From the NCBI RefSeq assembly GCF_037892605.1, contig NZ_JBBKTU010000001.1, positions 4,278,001 through 4,342,000 of the forward strand: a stretch of DNA of 64,000 nucleotides, in the 5' to 3' direction. A model generated the notes under the pieces. The model saw nothing but the letters and a program-made list of their open reading frames with translations. It was not told the DNA's origin and searched no databases. Below, piece after piece: positions 25,853-33,723 of the stretch. Numbering within the stretch: the stretch's first letter is position 1; every line of letters begins with the position of its first letter. Both the position numbers and the translations under genes were made by a program. The stretch comes from Lacibacter sp. H407 (GTDB lineage: Bacteria; Bacteroidota; Bacteroidia; Chitinophagales; Chitinophagaceae).

Positions 25853-26209
25853 TTACTTTACAGTCTGTCTCGCCCTTGGCGGTACTAAAAAATCTTGGTC
25901 TTTCGCTCTACGTATTAATCCATCTTTAAGGCTTTTAACATACAAAGTTTCTGACTCAGAATTCTTAAAAACAGAATCCCCAATGCTGATGTCCGAGGTA
26001 CCATCAAGTCCGTAGTAAAAGGAGAAAGTAAAATTGTCTTTCATCAGTTTTATCAAATGACTTCCTGTTCTTTTTGGTTTTGTAATCGCTATAACTACTC
26101 CATCGAATGACGCTTTCTTTGTATCAAAGTGTGGTTTGATGAACTCAAAATAGATAACTAGCACAAACAAAAGAAAAAAAATGGTCCAAATGATTTTTTT
26201 GTAACCCAT
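25853..26209 (-). CDS. Array gene B': membrane-anchored small protein (paralogue of 21566-21925)
   Basis: 118 residues from the ATG at 26209 (MGYKKIIWTIFFLL); the open frame upstream to 26305 has no coding character. One N-terminal helix is followed by the same domain as gene B: KPHFDTKKASFDGVVIAITK, VGDSVFK-type motif (IGDSVFKNSESETLYV) and tail DQDFLVPPRA. It is leftward, with its stop 23 bp from the right end of repeat 7. The gene order A'-repeat-B' repeats the A...B order seen at the left end of the array. Confidence 0.6.
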   Translation of the reverse strand: MGYKKIIWTIFFLLFVLVIYFEFIKPHFDTKKASFDGVVIAITKPKRTGSHLIKLMKDNFTFSFYYGLDGTSDISIGDSVFKNSESETLYVKSLKDGLIRRAKDQDFLVPPRARQTVK

Positions 26210-26600
26210 ATGCTTTTTTAAGAGATCTGAAGGGTTTATCCATCTGCCGCTACTACAAAACCTCCACAAGATTCTAATATATGTAATTCCCTTTTTTGAG
26301 TACACTTTAGTTCTATGTAAATCAATACGTACAAGTTGATTTCATTCTTACTGGAAAACACGCACTATTGGCTGGGTTGCTTTTGAATGAAAGCCCCATT
26401 GTAAACCAATTGCTCACGGGCTGCCGGATGGAAGCAAGTACCCCGTAGCAAACGAAATGAAATGGAGTGAGCGAGGAGTACTGCGTACAGCCGGAACCAC
26501 TGTTAATCGTAGTTCTAAAGCCAAAAGCCCCTCATTTTATTCCTGTTTTCCCTATTTTCCACAACCCGTAACGCCTTATACTATTTTACACCCATTCCCC

Positions 26601-26608
26601 TATCTTTG
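26601..26608 (+). promoter_or_regulatory. Putative -7 element for hppA
   Basis: TATCTTTG matches TAnnTTTG. It is 102 bp upstream of the start codon and directly precedes a strong hairpin, so the hairpin would lie at or near the 5' end of the transcript. Confidence 0.35.
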
Positions 26609-26642
26609 CCCGCCCGTGCCGAAACGGTACGTTCGGGCGGGC
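26608..26642. promoter_or_regulatory. GC-rich hairpin in the hppA leader
   Basis: GCCCGCCCG and CGGGCGGGC form a 9-bp stem around an inner TGCCG/CGGTA stem with an AAA loop. No known riboswitch was recognised; it may equally be a REP-like dispersed palindrome. Confidence 0.45.
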
Positions 26643-26709
26643 CGCCCTTTGACTATCATGACTTTAGCGGCGGCTTAACTTAAAAATCAACAACATAGAA
26701 TTATTGTTT

Positions 26710-29100
26710 ATGGAGAATTTGATTTATCTCGTTCCCGCAATGGCAGTCGTTGGATTGCTGTACATGTTTGTAAAGTACAATTGGGTATCGAAACAGGATG
26801 CCGGTAACGAACGCATGCAGGAAATCAGCAATTATATTGCTGAAGGTGCCATGGCTTTCTTAAAAGCTGAATGGAAAGTGCTTGGTTATTTCGTGGTAAT
26901 TGTGGCCGTGTTGCTGGGTGTAATGTCGATGGCAAACCCCAACAGCCACTGGAGCATTGCCCTTGCCTTTGTGGTGGGTGCGGTGTTTAGTGCCACTGCC
27001 GGTTATATCGGTATGAAGATCGCTACCAAAAGTAACGTACGTACGGCCCAGGCTGCACGTACCAGTTTGAGCAAAGCATTAAGCGTGTCGTTTACCGGTG
27101 GTTCCGTAATGGGACTTGGTGTGGCAGGTTTGGCTGTGCTGGGTTTGGGTAGCTTGTTTATTATTCTCAAAGCCATTTTTGTACCTGCGGGTGCCGATGT
27201 AAATGGTGCAGAAATGCTCACCGCCATTGAAGTGCTTACGGGCTTTTCATTGGGTGCTGAGTCCATTGCATTGTTTGCACGTGTAGGTGGTGGTATTTAT
27301 ACAAAGGCTGCCGACGTAGGCGCAGACCTGGTTGGTAAAGTGGAAGCAGGTATTCCTGAAGATGATCCCCGCAACCCGGCAACCATTGCCGATAACGTTG
27401 GTGACAACGTAGGTGATGTGGCGGGTATGGGTGCCGATCTGTTCGGTTCTTATGTTGCAACCGTATTGGCAACAATGGTGTTGGGACAGGAAACCAAATC
27501 AATCGATGCATTCGGTGGTATGGCTCCTATTTTATTACCGATGATGATTGCCGGTATCGGTATTCTGTTTTCAATTGTTGGTACCTGGATGGTTCGTGTA
27601 AGCGACAATGCAGGCATCAGCACCGATAATGTGCAGAAAGCATTGAACATGGGTAACTGGGGATCAATTGTTCTTACAGCGATTGCCTGTGTTGGATTAG
27701 TTTATTTTATTCTTCCTGAAACAATGGTGCTGCGTGGTGCTGAATTCACCAAATGGGGTGTATTGGGCGCTATTGCAGTTGGTTTGGTAGTAGGTGCTTT
27801 AATGAGCATCATTACTGAATATTATACGGCCATGGGTAAACGCCCTGTGCTGAGCATCATCCGCCAGTCTTCAACCGGTCATGCAACCAACGTAATTGGT
27901 GGTTTGGCTGTTGGTATGGAATCTACCTTCTTACCTATTCTTGTTTTGGCTGCAGGTATTTATGGTTCATTCTTATGTGCAGGTTTATATGGTGTGGCCA
28001 TTGCTGCTGCGGGTATGATGTCGACGACTGCTATGCAGTTAGCGATCGATGCCTTCGGACCAATTGCCGATAACGCCGGTGGTATTGCTGAAATGAGTGA
28101 ATTGCCAAAAGAGGTGCGTGAAAAAACAGACGTATTGGATGCGGTTGGTAACACCACTGCTGCAACAGGTAAAGGTTTTGCCATTGCTTCGGCTGCTTTA
28201 ACAGCGTTGGCGTTGTTTGCTGCCTTCGTTGGTGTAGCAGGTATCAGTGGTATTGATATTTATAAAGCCGATGTATTGGCTTGTTTGTTTGTTGGTGCAA
28301 TGATTCCGTTCATCTTCTCTTCACTGGCCATTCGTGCAGTGGGTGAAGCGGCTATGGCAATGGTGGAAGAAGTGCGCAGGCAGTTCCGTACCATTCCTGG
28401 TATTATGGAAGGTACAGGCAAACCTGAATACGATAAGTGTGTGGCGATTTCAACCGAAGCATCGATTAAGAAAATGATGTTGCCGGGTGCTATTACCATC
28501 GCATCTCCGTTGATCATTGGTTTTGCAATGGGACCTGAAGCATTGGGTGGTTTCCTCGCCGGTGCTACTGTAAGTGGCGTGTTGATGGGAATGTTCCAGA
28601 ACAACGCTGGTGGTGCATGGGATAATGCCAAGAAGAGCTTTGAAAAAGGTGTTGAGATCAATGGCGAAATGTTCTATAAAAAATCTGAACCACATAAAGC
28701 ATCTGTAACGGGTGATACAGTAGGTGATCCGTTTAAAGATACTTCCGGTCCGTCAATGAACATTCTTATTAAATTGATGTCGATTGTTTCATTGGTAATT
28801 GCTCCTACCCTTGCACAGATGTATGGCACAGGTGGCCATAGCCAAACTGCAACAGTTGATATCAAGATCGAAAACAAAATGGAAGCAGATGGCACTAAAA
28901 CAGTGAAGTACGAAAATCCCCTCGTAGCTGCACTTGTGGCTGATGGGATTGTTACCACAGAATCGTTTACAGTGGAACTGAAAAATGACGAATTGAGCAT
29001 TAACGGAGCCGCACAACCGAAAGAAGTGCTGGAAAAATACCGTTCATTGCTCAATGGCAAAACTGAACTCAAGATCGAAGTAAATACAGAAAAAGAATAA
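26710..29100 (+). CDS. hppA: Membrane-bound proton/sodium-translocating pyrophosphatase
   Basis: 796 residues from the ATG at 26710 (the frame starts with a TTG at 26704). About 16 hydrophobic segments. The substrate-binding core shows [11 protein letters not shown], the acidic [20 protein letters not shown] and the later [10 protein letters not shown] and GGAWDNAKK regions. [10 protein letters not shown] carries Ala where K+-independent enzymes have Lys, which by family rules points to the K+-dependent class; the pumped ion (H+ or Na+) cannot be decided from the sequence. After the last helix there is an extra soluble tail of about 90 residues (from about 700). Termini of this family are on the outer side of the membrane, so the tail is probably periplasmic. 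Confidence 0.93.
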   Translation: MENLIYLVPAMAVVGLLYMFVKYNWVSKQDAGNERMQEISNYIAEGAMAFLKAEWKVLGYFVVIVAVLLGVMSMANPNSHWSIALAFVVGAVFSATAGYIGMKIATKSNVRTAQAARTSLSKALSVSFTGGSVMGLGVAGLAVLGLGSLFIILKAIFVPAGADVNGAEMLTAIEVLTGFSLGAESIALFARVGGGIYTKAADVGADLVGKVEAGIPEDDPRNPATIADNVGDNVGDVAGMGADLFGSYVATVLATMVLGQETKSIDAFGGMAPILLPMMIAGIGILFSIVGTWMVRVSDNAGISTDNVQKALNMGNWGSIVLTAIACVGLVYFILPETMVLRGAEFTKWGVLGAIAVGLVVGALMSIITEYYTAMGKRPVLSIIRQSSTGHATNVIGGLAVGMESTFLPILVLAAGIYGSFLCAGLYGVAIAAAGMMSTTAMQLAIDAFGPIADNAGGIAEMSELPKEVREKTDVLDAVGNTTAATGKGFAIASAALTALALFAAFVGVAGISGIDIYKADVLACLFVGAMIPFIFSSLAIRAVGEAAMAMVEEVRRQFRTIPGIMEGTGKPEYDKCVAISTEASIKKMMLPGAITIASPLIIGFAMGPEALGGFLAGATVSGVLMGMFQNNAGGAWDNAKKSFEKGVEINGEMFYKKSEPHKASVTGDTVGDPFKDTSGPSMNILIKLMSIVSLVIAPTLAQMYGTGGHSQTATVDIKIENKMEADGTKTVKYENPLVAALVADGIVTTESFTVELKNDELSINGAAQPKEVLEKYRSLLNGKTELKIEVNTEKE

Positions 29101-29141
29101 TCTGTTTCTGATTCTTTTTGTTTGCTTTAGCAAAATAAAAC

Positions 29142-29184
29142 AATGAAGAAAGCCCTCCGCTGCATGCGGAGGGCTTTCTTCATT
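29142..29184. terminator. Terminator after hppA
   Basis: A long perfect palindrome (GAAAGCCCTCCGC and GCGGAGGGCTTTC, extended by AATGAA/TTCATT) about 40 bp downstream of the hppA stop. Confidence 0.8.
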
Positions 29185-29304
29185 TATATGTTACACCATC
29201 AATCTTATCCACAAAAAATTGCTTTTGGCACAGTTTGGAATGATGTTTGAATTAAGATGCTTCGTCTCGGTAATATTTCTTCGAAAACAATAAAAATTGA
29301 CTTT

Positions 29305-30108
29305 ATGAAACTGAAATTCAGTACAGTCCTTTCAGGATTTGTGATCATGGCAGCAACAATGCTGGCAATTGGTTGCCAGAAAAATAAAAGTAATGGCGAC
29401 AAGCCCCGCTTGCAGGTTCGTTTAACTGATGCCCCCGATCCTAACGTAAAAGAAGTTTGGGTTGACATTAAAGGTATTGCTATTAAAATGGGTGATAGCG
29501 CAGAGATCACCTTGGCAAATTCTTATCCGGGGCTTTATAATCTGCTCAACTTCACGAATGGTAAGGATACCATTCTTGCAGATGCAGAAATTCCTGTCGG
29601 TCGTATTTCACAGATCCGCCTCTTATTGGGTGATAACAATTACATCATTACAAAAAGCGGAGAAAAAATTAATCTCACAACACCAAGTGCACAACAGTCT
29701 GGTTTGAAAGTACAAATTCAGGAAGATGTAACAGGTGGTGTACTTTATCGCCTTATATTAGATTTTGATGCCGGTAAATCAATTGTAAAAGCAGGCAATA
29801 GTGGTCAGTATATTTTGAAACCCGTATTGCGTGTGCTTTCATTTGTTCCATCTGGTGGTAGTGTAAAAGGTGTTGTTGCACCGGATTCAATCGTAACCGC
29901 TATTTATGCGATCAATGGTCCTGATACTGTAGCTTCTACCTTTACACAAGTTGGCAACGGTAACTACATGTTTAAAGATTTGGGAGCAGGAACTTATAAT
30001 TTCTCTTATGTTCCAAACGACACCATTCACAAAACAGCAACTCGCTCTGTACCTGTAACACTTGGTCAAATTACCATTGTGGATACAGTGAAACTGGAGA
30101 AGAAATAA
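29305..30108 (+). CDS. DUF4382 lipoprotein with C-terminal carboxypeptidase-regulatory-like domain
   Basis: 267 residues from the ATG at 29305. A lipobox (MLAIGC) marks a lipoprotein. A DUF4382 domain covers about 35-190 (RLQVRLTDAPDPNVKEVWVD, FTNGKDTILADAEIPVG). The last 70 residues resemble a CarboxypepD-reg-like beta sandwich (GGSVKGVVAPDSIVTAIYAI). It is probably a periplasmic or surface-exposed scaffold protein. The biological role of DUF4382 is unknown to me. Confidence 0.75.
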   Translation: MKLKFSTVLSGFVIMAATMLAIGCQKNKSNGDKPRLQVRLTDAPDPNVKEVWVDIKGIAIKMGDSAEITLANSYPGLYNLLNFTNGKDTILADAEIPVGRISQIRLLLGDNNYIITKSGEKINLTTPSAQQSGLKVQIQEDVTGGVLYRLILDFDAGKSIVKAGNSGQYILKPVLRVLSFVPSGGSVKGVVAPDSIVTAIYAINGPDTVASTFTQVGNGNYMFKDLGAGTYNFSYVPNDTIHKTATRSVPVTLGQITIVDTVKLEKK

Positions 30109-30131
30109 TCTTTCGTTTTTCAATGTCCGTT

Positions 30132-30160
30132 AAAGGCCGCTCATTTTGAGCGGCTTTTTT
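30132..30160 (+). terminator. Rho-independent terminator
   Basis: GCCGCTCA / TGAGCGGC with a three-base loop and six T on the plus strand, 24 bp after the DUF4382 stop. Confidence 0.85.
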
Positions 30161-30200
30161 GTGGTTCTAATAATTATTGTGTGTATGGTATTATCCTAAA

Positions 30201-30224
30201 GTGGTCGGTGGGGACACCGACCAC
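30201..30224. repeat. REP-like palindrome with GGGA loop
   Basis: GTGGTCGGTG and CACCGACCAC form a perfect 10-bp stem around GGGA, between the terminator and the promoter of the BlaI-family gene. It has no T-run. Confidence 0.6.
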
Positions 30225-30272
30225 GGCGCCCGCCGCCGTTGGTGTTAAGTATTTCTGAAATGTATGAATGGT

Positions 30273-30303
30273 TTTGGTTTTTACGAATGGACTCGTATAT
30301 TTG
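30273..30303 (+). promoter_or_regulatory. Predicted promoter of the BlaI/M56 pair
   Basis: TTTG at 30273-30276 and TATATTTG at 30296-30303 are spaced 19 bp, fitting the Bacteroidota consensus TTTG-N17-23-TAnnTTTG. The start codon of the repressor gene follows at 30325. Confidence 0.65.
30282..30297. promoter_or_regulatory. Operator dyad 1 (TACGA-N6-TCGTA)
   Basis: Perfect 5-bp inverted repeat with 6-bp spacer; its right half shares the first bases of the -7 element. BlaI/MecI repressors bind dyads of the TACA-type form as dimers; the sequence is related but not identical. Confidence 0.6.
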
Positions 30304-30304
30304 G

Positions 30305-30320
30305 TACGAAACAAGTCGTA
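30305..30320. promoter_or_regulatory. Operator dyad 2 (TACGA-N6-TCGTA)
   Basis: Second copy with the same half-sites, 23 bp downstream of the first, between the -7 element and the start codon. Confidence 0.6.
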
Positions 30321-30324
30321 AGTA

Positions 30325-30705
30325 ATGATCAATAAGCAAACGAAACCAACAGAAAGTGAATTGGAGATTCTGCGTGTATTGTGGGAACGTGGCGAAGCTA
30401 CCGTTCGGGATGTACATGAAGAATTAAGCAAAACAAAAGATGCGGGTTATACCACTACCTTGAAACTGATGCAGATCATGCATGAAAAGGGAATGGTGAA
30501 GCGTGATGAAAGTAATAAAACGCATAAATATATTCCGCTGATCTCCCGTGAAAAAACCCAGAAGCAATTTGTTGGAAAGATGATCGATACACTTTTCCAG
30601 GGCTCGTCTTCACAATTGGTGATGCAGGCACTCGGTAACCACAAAGCATCCAAAGAAGAACTCGACGAAATTCAAAAACTCATCGATAACCTGAAACAAC
30701 AGTAA
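30325..30705 (+). CDS. BlaI/MecI/CopY-family transcriptional repressor
   Basis: 126 residues. An N-terminal winged helix (LEILRVLWERGEATVRDVHEEL...TTLKLMQIMHEKGMVKRDESNKTHKY) is followed by a dimerisation helix region. These repressors are inactivated when a membrane sensor protease cleaves them. The partner here is the M56 gene starting 5 bp after the stop. Autoregulation is likely from the two upstream dyads. Confidence 0.93.
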   Translation: MINKQTKPTESELEILRVLWERGEATVRDVHEELSKTKDAGYTTTLKLMQIMHEKGMVKRDESNKTHKYIPLISREKTQKQFVGKMIDTLFQGSSSQLVMQALGNHKASKEELDEIQKLIDNLKQQ

Positions 30706-30710
30706 ACCGT

Positions 30711-32681
30711 ATGCAGCAGTTGTTCCAATCTGCTTTCTTACAGGCTTTGGGAAAAGCTATTGCCGACAGCATCTGGCAAATGGGATTGTTGTTTCTCATT
30801 TATCAATTGCTGGTGTTCCTGTTCCGCATCAAACAGGCAACGGTGAAAAACTTCATCAGTACGGTATTTGCATTGAGCGGATTTGTTTGGTTTATTTCCA
30901 ATATTATACTTCATTGGCAAACACAACTGCAACAAAAAACGTCGTTAGTCATTAACGATGCTGCTATAAGTAATTCATTGCTCGGTAATTTTACAACCGA
31001 TAACCGTTGGGAATTATTTTTTAACTGGATAGATTACAAACTTCAGTTCATTCTCCCCTACCTTTCTATTGCTTATCTCTTTGTGATGTTATGGTTTGCC
31101 ACAAAGTTATTTGTTCAGTTACAGGCAACACATTCGCTTCGCAACAAAGGTATCAGTACGGTAAATGATGAACTGCAGGAATTCTTTTCGTTCCTGGTTA
31201 CATCAATGGCCATTCCCAGAAACGTGCAACTATTTATCAGTACAAAAATTGATATTCCTGCTACACTCGGTTTTATCAAACCCATTGTATTGCTACCCGC
31301 AACGGCCGTTACACATTTAACAGCGGCTCAGTTAGAAGCCGTGTTGCTACATGAGCTGGCACATATCAAACGCAACGATTATTTCTGGAACCTGTTATTA
31401 TCTGTTTCAGAAACGATGTTGTTCTTTAACCCCTTTGCATTGTTGCTGATCGGTATTGCACGGAGGGAACGGGAAAACAGCTGCGATGATCATGTAATGA
31501 ATTACCAACAAAATGCGGCTGTGTATGCAGAAGCATTATTGAATGTAGAGAAAGCGAGGATCAAACATCCGCAACTGGTAATGGCATTGGGCGATAATAA
31601 ACATCATTTAATGGATCGTGTAAAACGCATCCTGAATATACCGGCTGAAAAAAACAAGATCAGTACACGATTGCTTGCACTTTTATTTTTTACTGTTCTG
31701 TTTGCATTAACGGGCTGGATGATCAAAGAAGTAAAACCAACCGCTACAAAAGAACAGGTTGTTACCACAACTACTGCCCCATTGGAAAAAACAAGAACGG
31801 TCTTTTTTACGGCTGATGCTGTTGTAAAAAAGAATAATGAAGCAGTTTCACTTCGTGATGATAAACGCCAGATCAGGGTTGAATTGAAAAAAACAGTGAA
31901 TGAGGATGAATTACTGGTGTGGAACGAAGCAATGGATAAAGAAATGAAATTCGATAAAGTGATCTTCAACGATCTGCCTGCAGAATGGATCGAACGGTTT
32001 GTGCAACCGGGCATGCGTATGGCTACTGAGCCGGAGTTTAGAAAAAGAGCAATGCCGCTGTTACGAAACAAAGTTGATTCTGCTGCCTTTGTTTATACAT
32101 CAGATGCAGAATTCTATTTAGAGAATACAGACGAAAGGGAAACAAACAACAAACAACCGAAGCGAACGGCACAACGTATTGCAGGAAACCCCTATCTCCA
32201 CTTTCAAAAAAATTGGAACACTGATTCGTTGATGCAAAAAATACAAGGTCAGTTTCCGGGCAACTTCTCATTTCATTCTGATTTTCCTGCTGACATGTTT
32301 CAGCAATTCCCGCAACTTGAACACTTTTATGTGCAGCGTGATAAAGAAAGAAGAGAAGGACAAAGCGCCGGCGAAAATAAACCACAGCCCAGAAAACGTT
32401 TTACGATCAATGTACGTTCGCCTAAAGACACAACCGATAATGCAAGATTAAAAAACAGAGAGCGCCAATCACCCGTAATGGCTTATTTGTATAATCAACC
32501 AGGCGGCTTACGTGAAGATGTACAAATGGCGAAGGAACAAATTCAGATCATTATCGAAAATGATCATGTCCGGATGATGCAAACACAACCGGAGCCTTGC
32601 TCCTGCCCCGATTCAATGCTGCTGGCCACTCCACCGCCACCAAAACGATATGTGAAACGTTTAGAAGTGATCCGTTTGTAA
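30711..32681 (+). CDS. BlaR1-like M56-family membrane sensor peptidase
   Basis: 656 residues. Four membrane segments surround the zinc protease motif HELAH (about 213, in LLHELAHIKRND), with NPFALL and the downstream ENSCDDHV Glu-containing helix. The protease would cut the co-encoded repressor on a signal. The C-terminal half after about 350 is not the penicillin-binding sensor of BlaR1. It is a charged, low-complexity Lys/Arg/Pro region ending with a PCSCPDSMLLATPPPPKR tail, so the signal is not predicted to be beta-lactam. Confidence 0.87.
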   Translation: MQQLFQSAFLQALGKAIADSIWQMGLLFLIYQLLVFLFRIKQATVKNFISTVFALSGFVWFISNIILHWQTQLQQKTSLVINDAAISNSLLGNFTTDNRWELFFNWIDYKLQFILPYLSIAYLFVMLWFATKLFVQLQATHSLRNKGISTVNDELQEFFSFLVTSMAIPRNVQLFISTKIDIPATLGFIKPIVLLPATAVTHLTAAQLEAVLLHELAHIKRNDYFWNLLLSVSETMLFFNPFALLLIGIARRERENSCDDHVMNYQQNAAVYAEALLNVEKARIKHPQLVMALGDNKHHLMDRVKRILNIPAEKNKISTRLLALLFFTVLFALTGWMIKEVKPTATKEQVVTTTTAPLEKTRTVFFTADAVVKKNNEAVSLRDDKRQIRVELKKTVNEDELLVWNEAMDKEMKFDKVIFNDLPAEWIERFVQPGMRMATEPEFRKRAMPLLRNKVDSAAFVYTSDAEFYLENTDERETNNKQPKRTAQRIAGNPYLHFQKNWNTDSLMQKIQGQFPGNFSFHSDFPADMFQQFPQLEHFYVQRDKERREGQSAGENKPQPRKRFTINVRSPKDTTDNARLKNRERQSPVMAYLYNQPGGLREDVQMAKEQIQIIIENDHVRMMQTQPEPCSCPDSMLLATPPPPKRYVKRLEVIRL

Positions 32682-32684
32682 GTA

Positions 32685-33710
32685 TTACCAAACTCTTCTT
32701 GGACAAAGATCGCCGTATTTATTTCCAAGCATAAATCCAATCACGATTTCATGTGTACCACGCTGCATGTATTGCAACAGGTATTTTGAATTATTTACAT
32801 CGTAAGAATAACTCACGTTAAAAACATTCGACACATTAACTCCTGCCATTGCAGCAAATCCTTCTTTGATACGATAGTTACCACCGATCCAGAAGCGATC
32901 CTGGTATTGCGCTTTTACATTTACATCAACAAATGCAGGCATACCGGGAATATAACGAAGCATCACTGAAGGCAATACATTCACATCTTCACTCGCCAAA
33001 AAACGATAACCGGTTGTTGCAAAGAAATGCGGAACCAATGTGGAGCGATACAGATCATTCGACACTAAACTGATCTTTTGTGGAATGATTTGTTGTGCTG
33101 ATAACCCTGCAAAAAAACGATCGGAATACAACCATAATCCTGCACTCAATTCAGGTTTTATTTTTCGTAACTCACTGGTAAAACCTCCCACAGCCGGATC
33201 AACCGGATTGGCGAGTTCTATTTTTGCCGCATCAATATTGATCCCGGAAATACCAGCTGCAAAACCTGCAGACAAATTCAACTTTGGCGTTAATCCAAGA
33301 TGATAGGCATACGAGGCGGTAGCATAGAAACGGTTGATATAACCTGTTTTATAATTCACAATACTTACTCCTGCTCCATGATGTGCTTCTGCAGCGGTAT
33401 ATTCTTCCCAATAACTTTTACCTCTTGGATTTTCACCCGGCACATCAAATGATGTGGGACTGGTACGGTAATCCTGTTTACCGATCGGTGCATGTACCGT
33501 TGCATAAATTGTTTGTGGTGCACCAGGAAAACCAACCCACTGATTCCGGTAACTTAATTTAATATCTGTATAATTTTCAATCCCTGTTAATGCAGGATTG
33601 ATGATGTACGGGTTGATAATGTATTGTGTATAATGCGGACGCTGTTGTGCAGTTGTATGCAACATCGCTCCCATCACAATCATCAGCATAAACAGATTTC
33701 TCTTCTTCAT
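32685..33710 (-). CDS. PorP/SprF-type type IX secretion membrane protein
   Basis: 341 residues. Signal peptide, then a barrel with the family opening YTQYIINPYIINPALTGIENYTDIKLSYRN (here split: INPALTGIENY and SYRNQWVGFPGAPQT). It ends without a terminal Phe. SprF/PorP-like proteins sit next to large surface adhesins and are needed for their display by T9SS. The adhesin gene is 14 bp upstream on the same strand. Confidence 0.88.
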   Translation of the reverse strand: MKKRNLFMLMIVMGAMLHTTAQQRPHYTQYIINPYIINPALTGIENYTDIKLSYRNQWVGFPGAPQTIYATVHAPIGKQDYRTSPTSFDVPGENPRGKSYWEEYTAAEAHHGAGVSIVNYKTGYINRFYATASYAYHLGLTPKLNLSAGFAAGISGINIDAAKIELANPVDPAVGGFTSELRKIKPELSAGLWLYSDRFFAGLSAQQIIPQKISLVSNDLYRSTLVPHFFATTGYRFLASEDVNVLPSVMLRYIPGMPAFVDVNVKAQYQDRFWIGGNYRIKEGFAAMAGVNVSNVFNVSYSYDVNNSKYLLQYMQRGTHEIVIGFMLGNKYGDLCPRRVW

Positions 33711-33723
33711 CTTTACTTCTGCA

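Larger units (their letters stand above)
20223..26209 (+). mobile_element. Cassette-like accessory array with palindromic repeats
   Basis: Nine small genes (five rightward, four leftward) plus a transposase gene are separated by seven same-orientation palindromic repeats. Most repeats lie 0-35 bp from the stop codon of a neighbouring gene. The region is visibly more A+T rich than its flanks and the genes are mostly orphan. Two gene families occur twice, and one gene is a SUKH-3 immunity protein. Flanking genes (sigma factor and hppA) look like ordinary chromosomal genes. I infer a mobile or rapidly reshuffled cassette array; no integrase is present in this window. Boundaries are approximate. 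Confidence 0.7.
26210..26703. other. Intergenic stretch upstream of hppA
   Basis: Just under 500 bp with no convincing ORF. Apart from the hppA promoter element and hairpin listed separately I see no recognised RNA. The part at 26330-26480 has no coding character but is less A/T-rich than the array and may be a remnant. Confidence 0.4.

Noticed and set aside
26330-26480. A gene remnant or small RNA beside the array
   Set aside because: No continuous frame and no recognisable fold; no basis for a call.
26210-26703. A riboswitch or other structured RNA before hppA
   Set aside because: Only one simple GC-rich hairpin was found and it did not match a riboswitch class I know.
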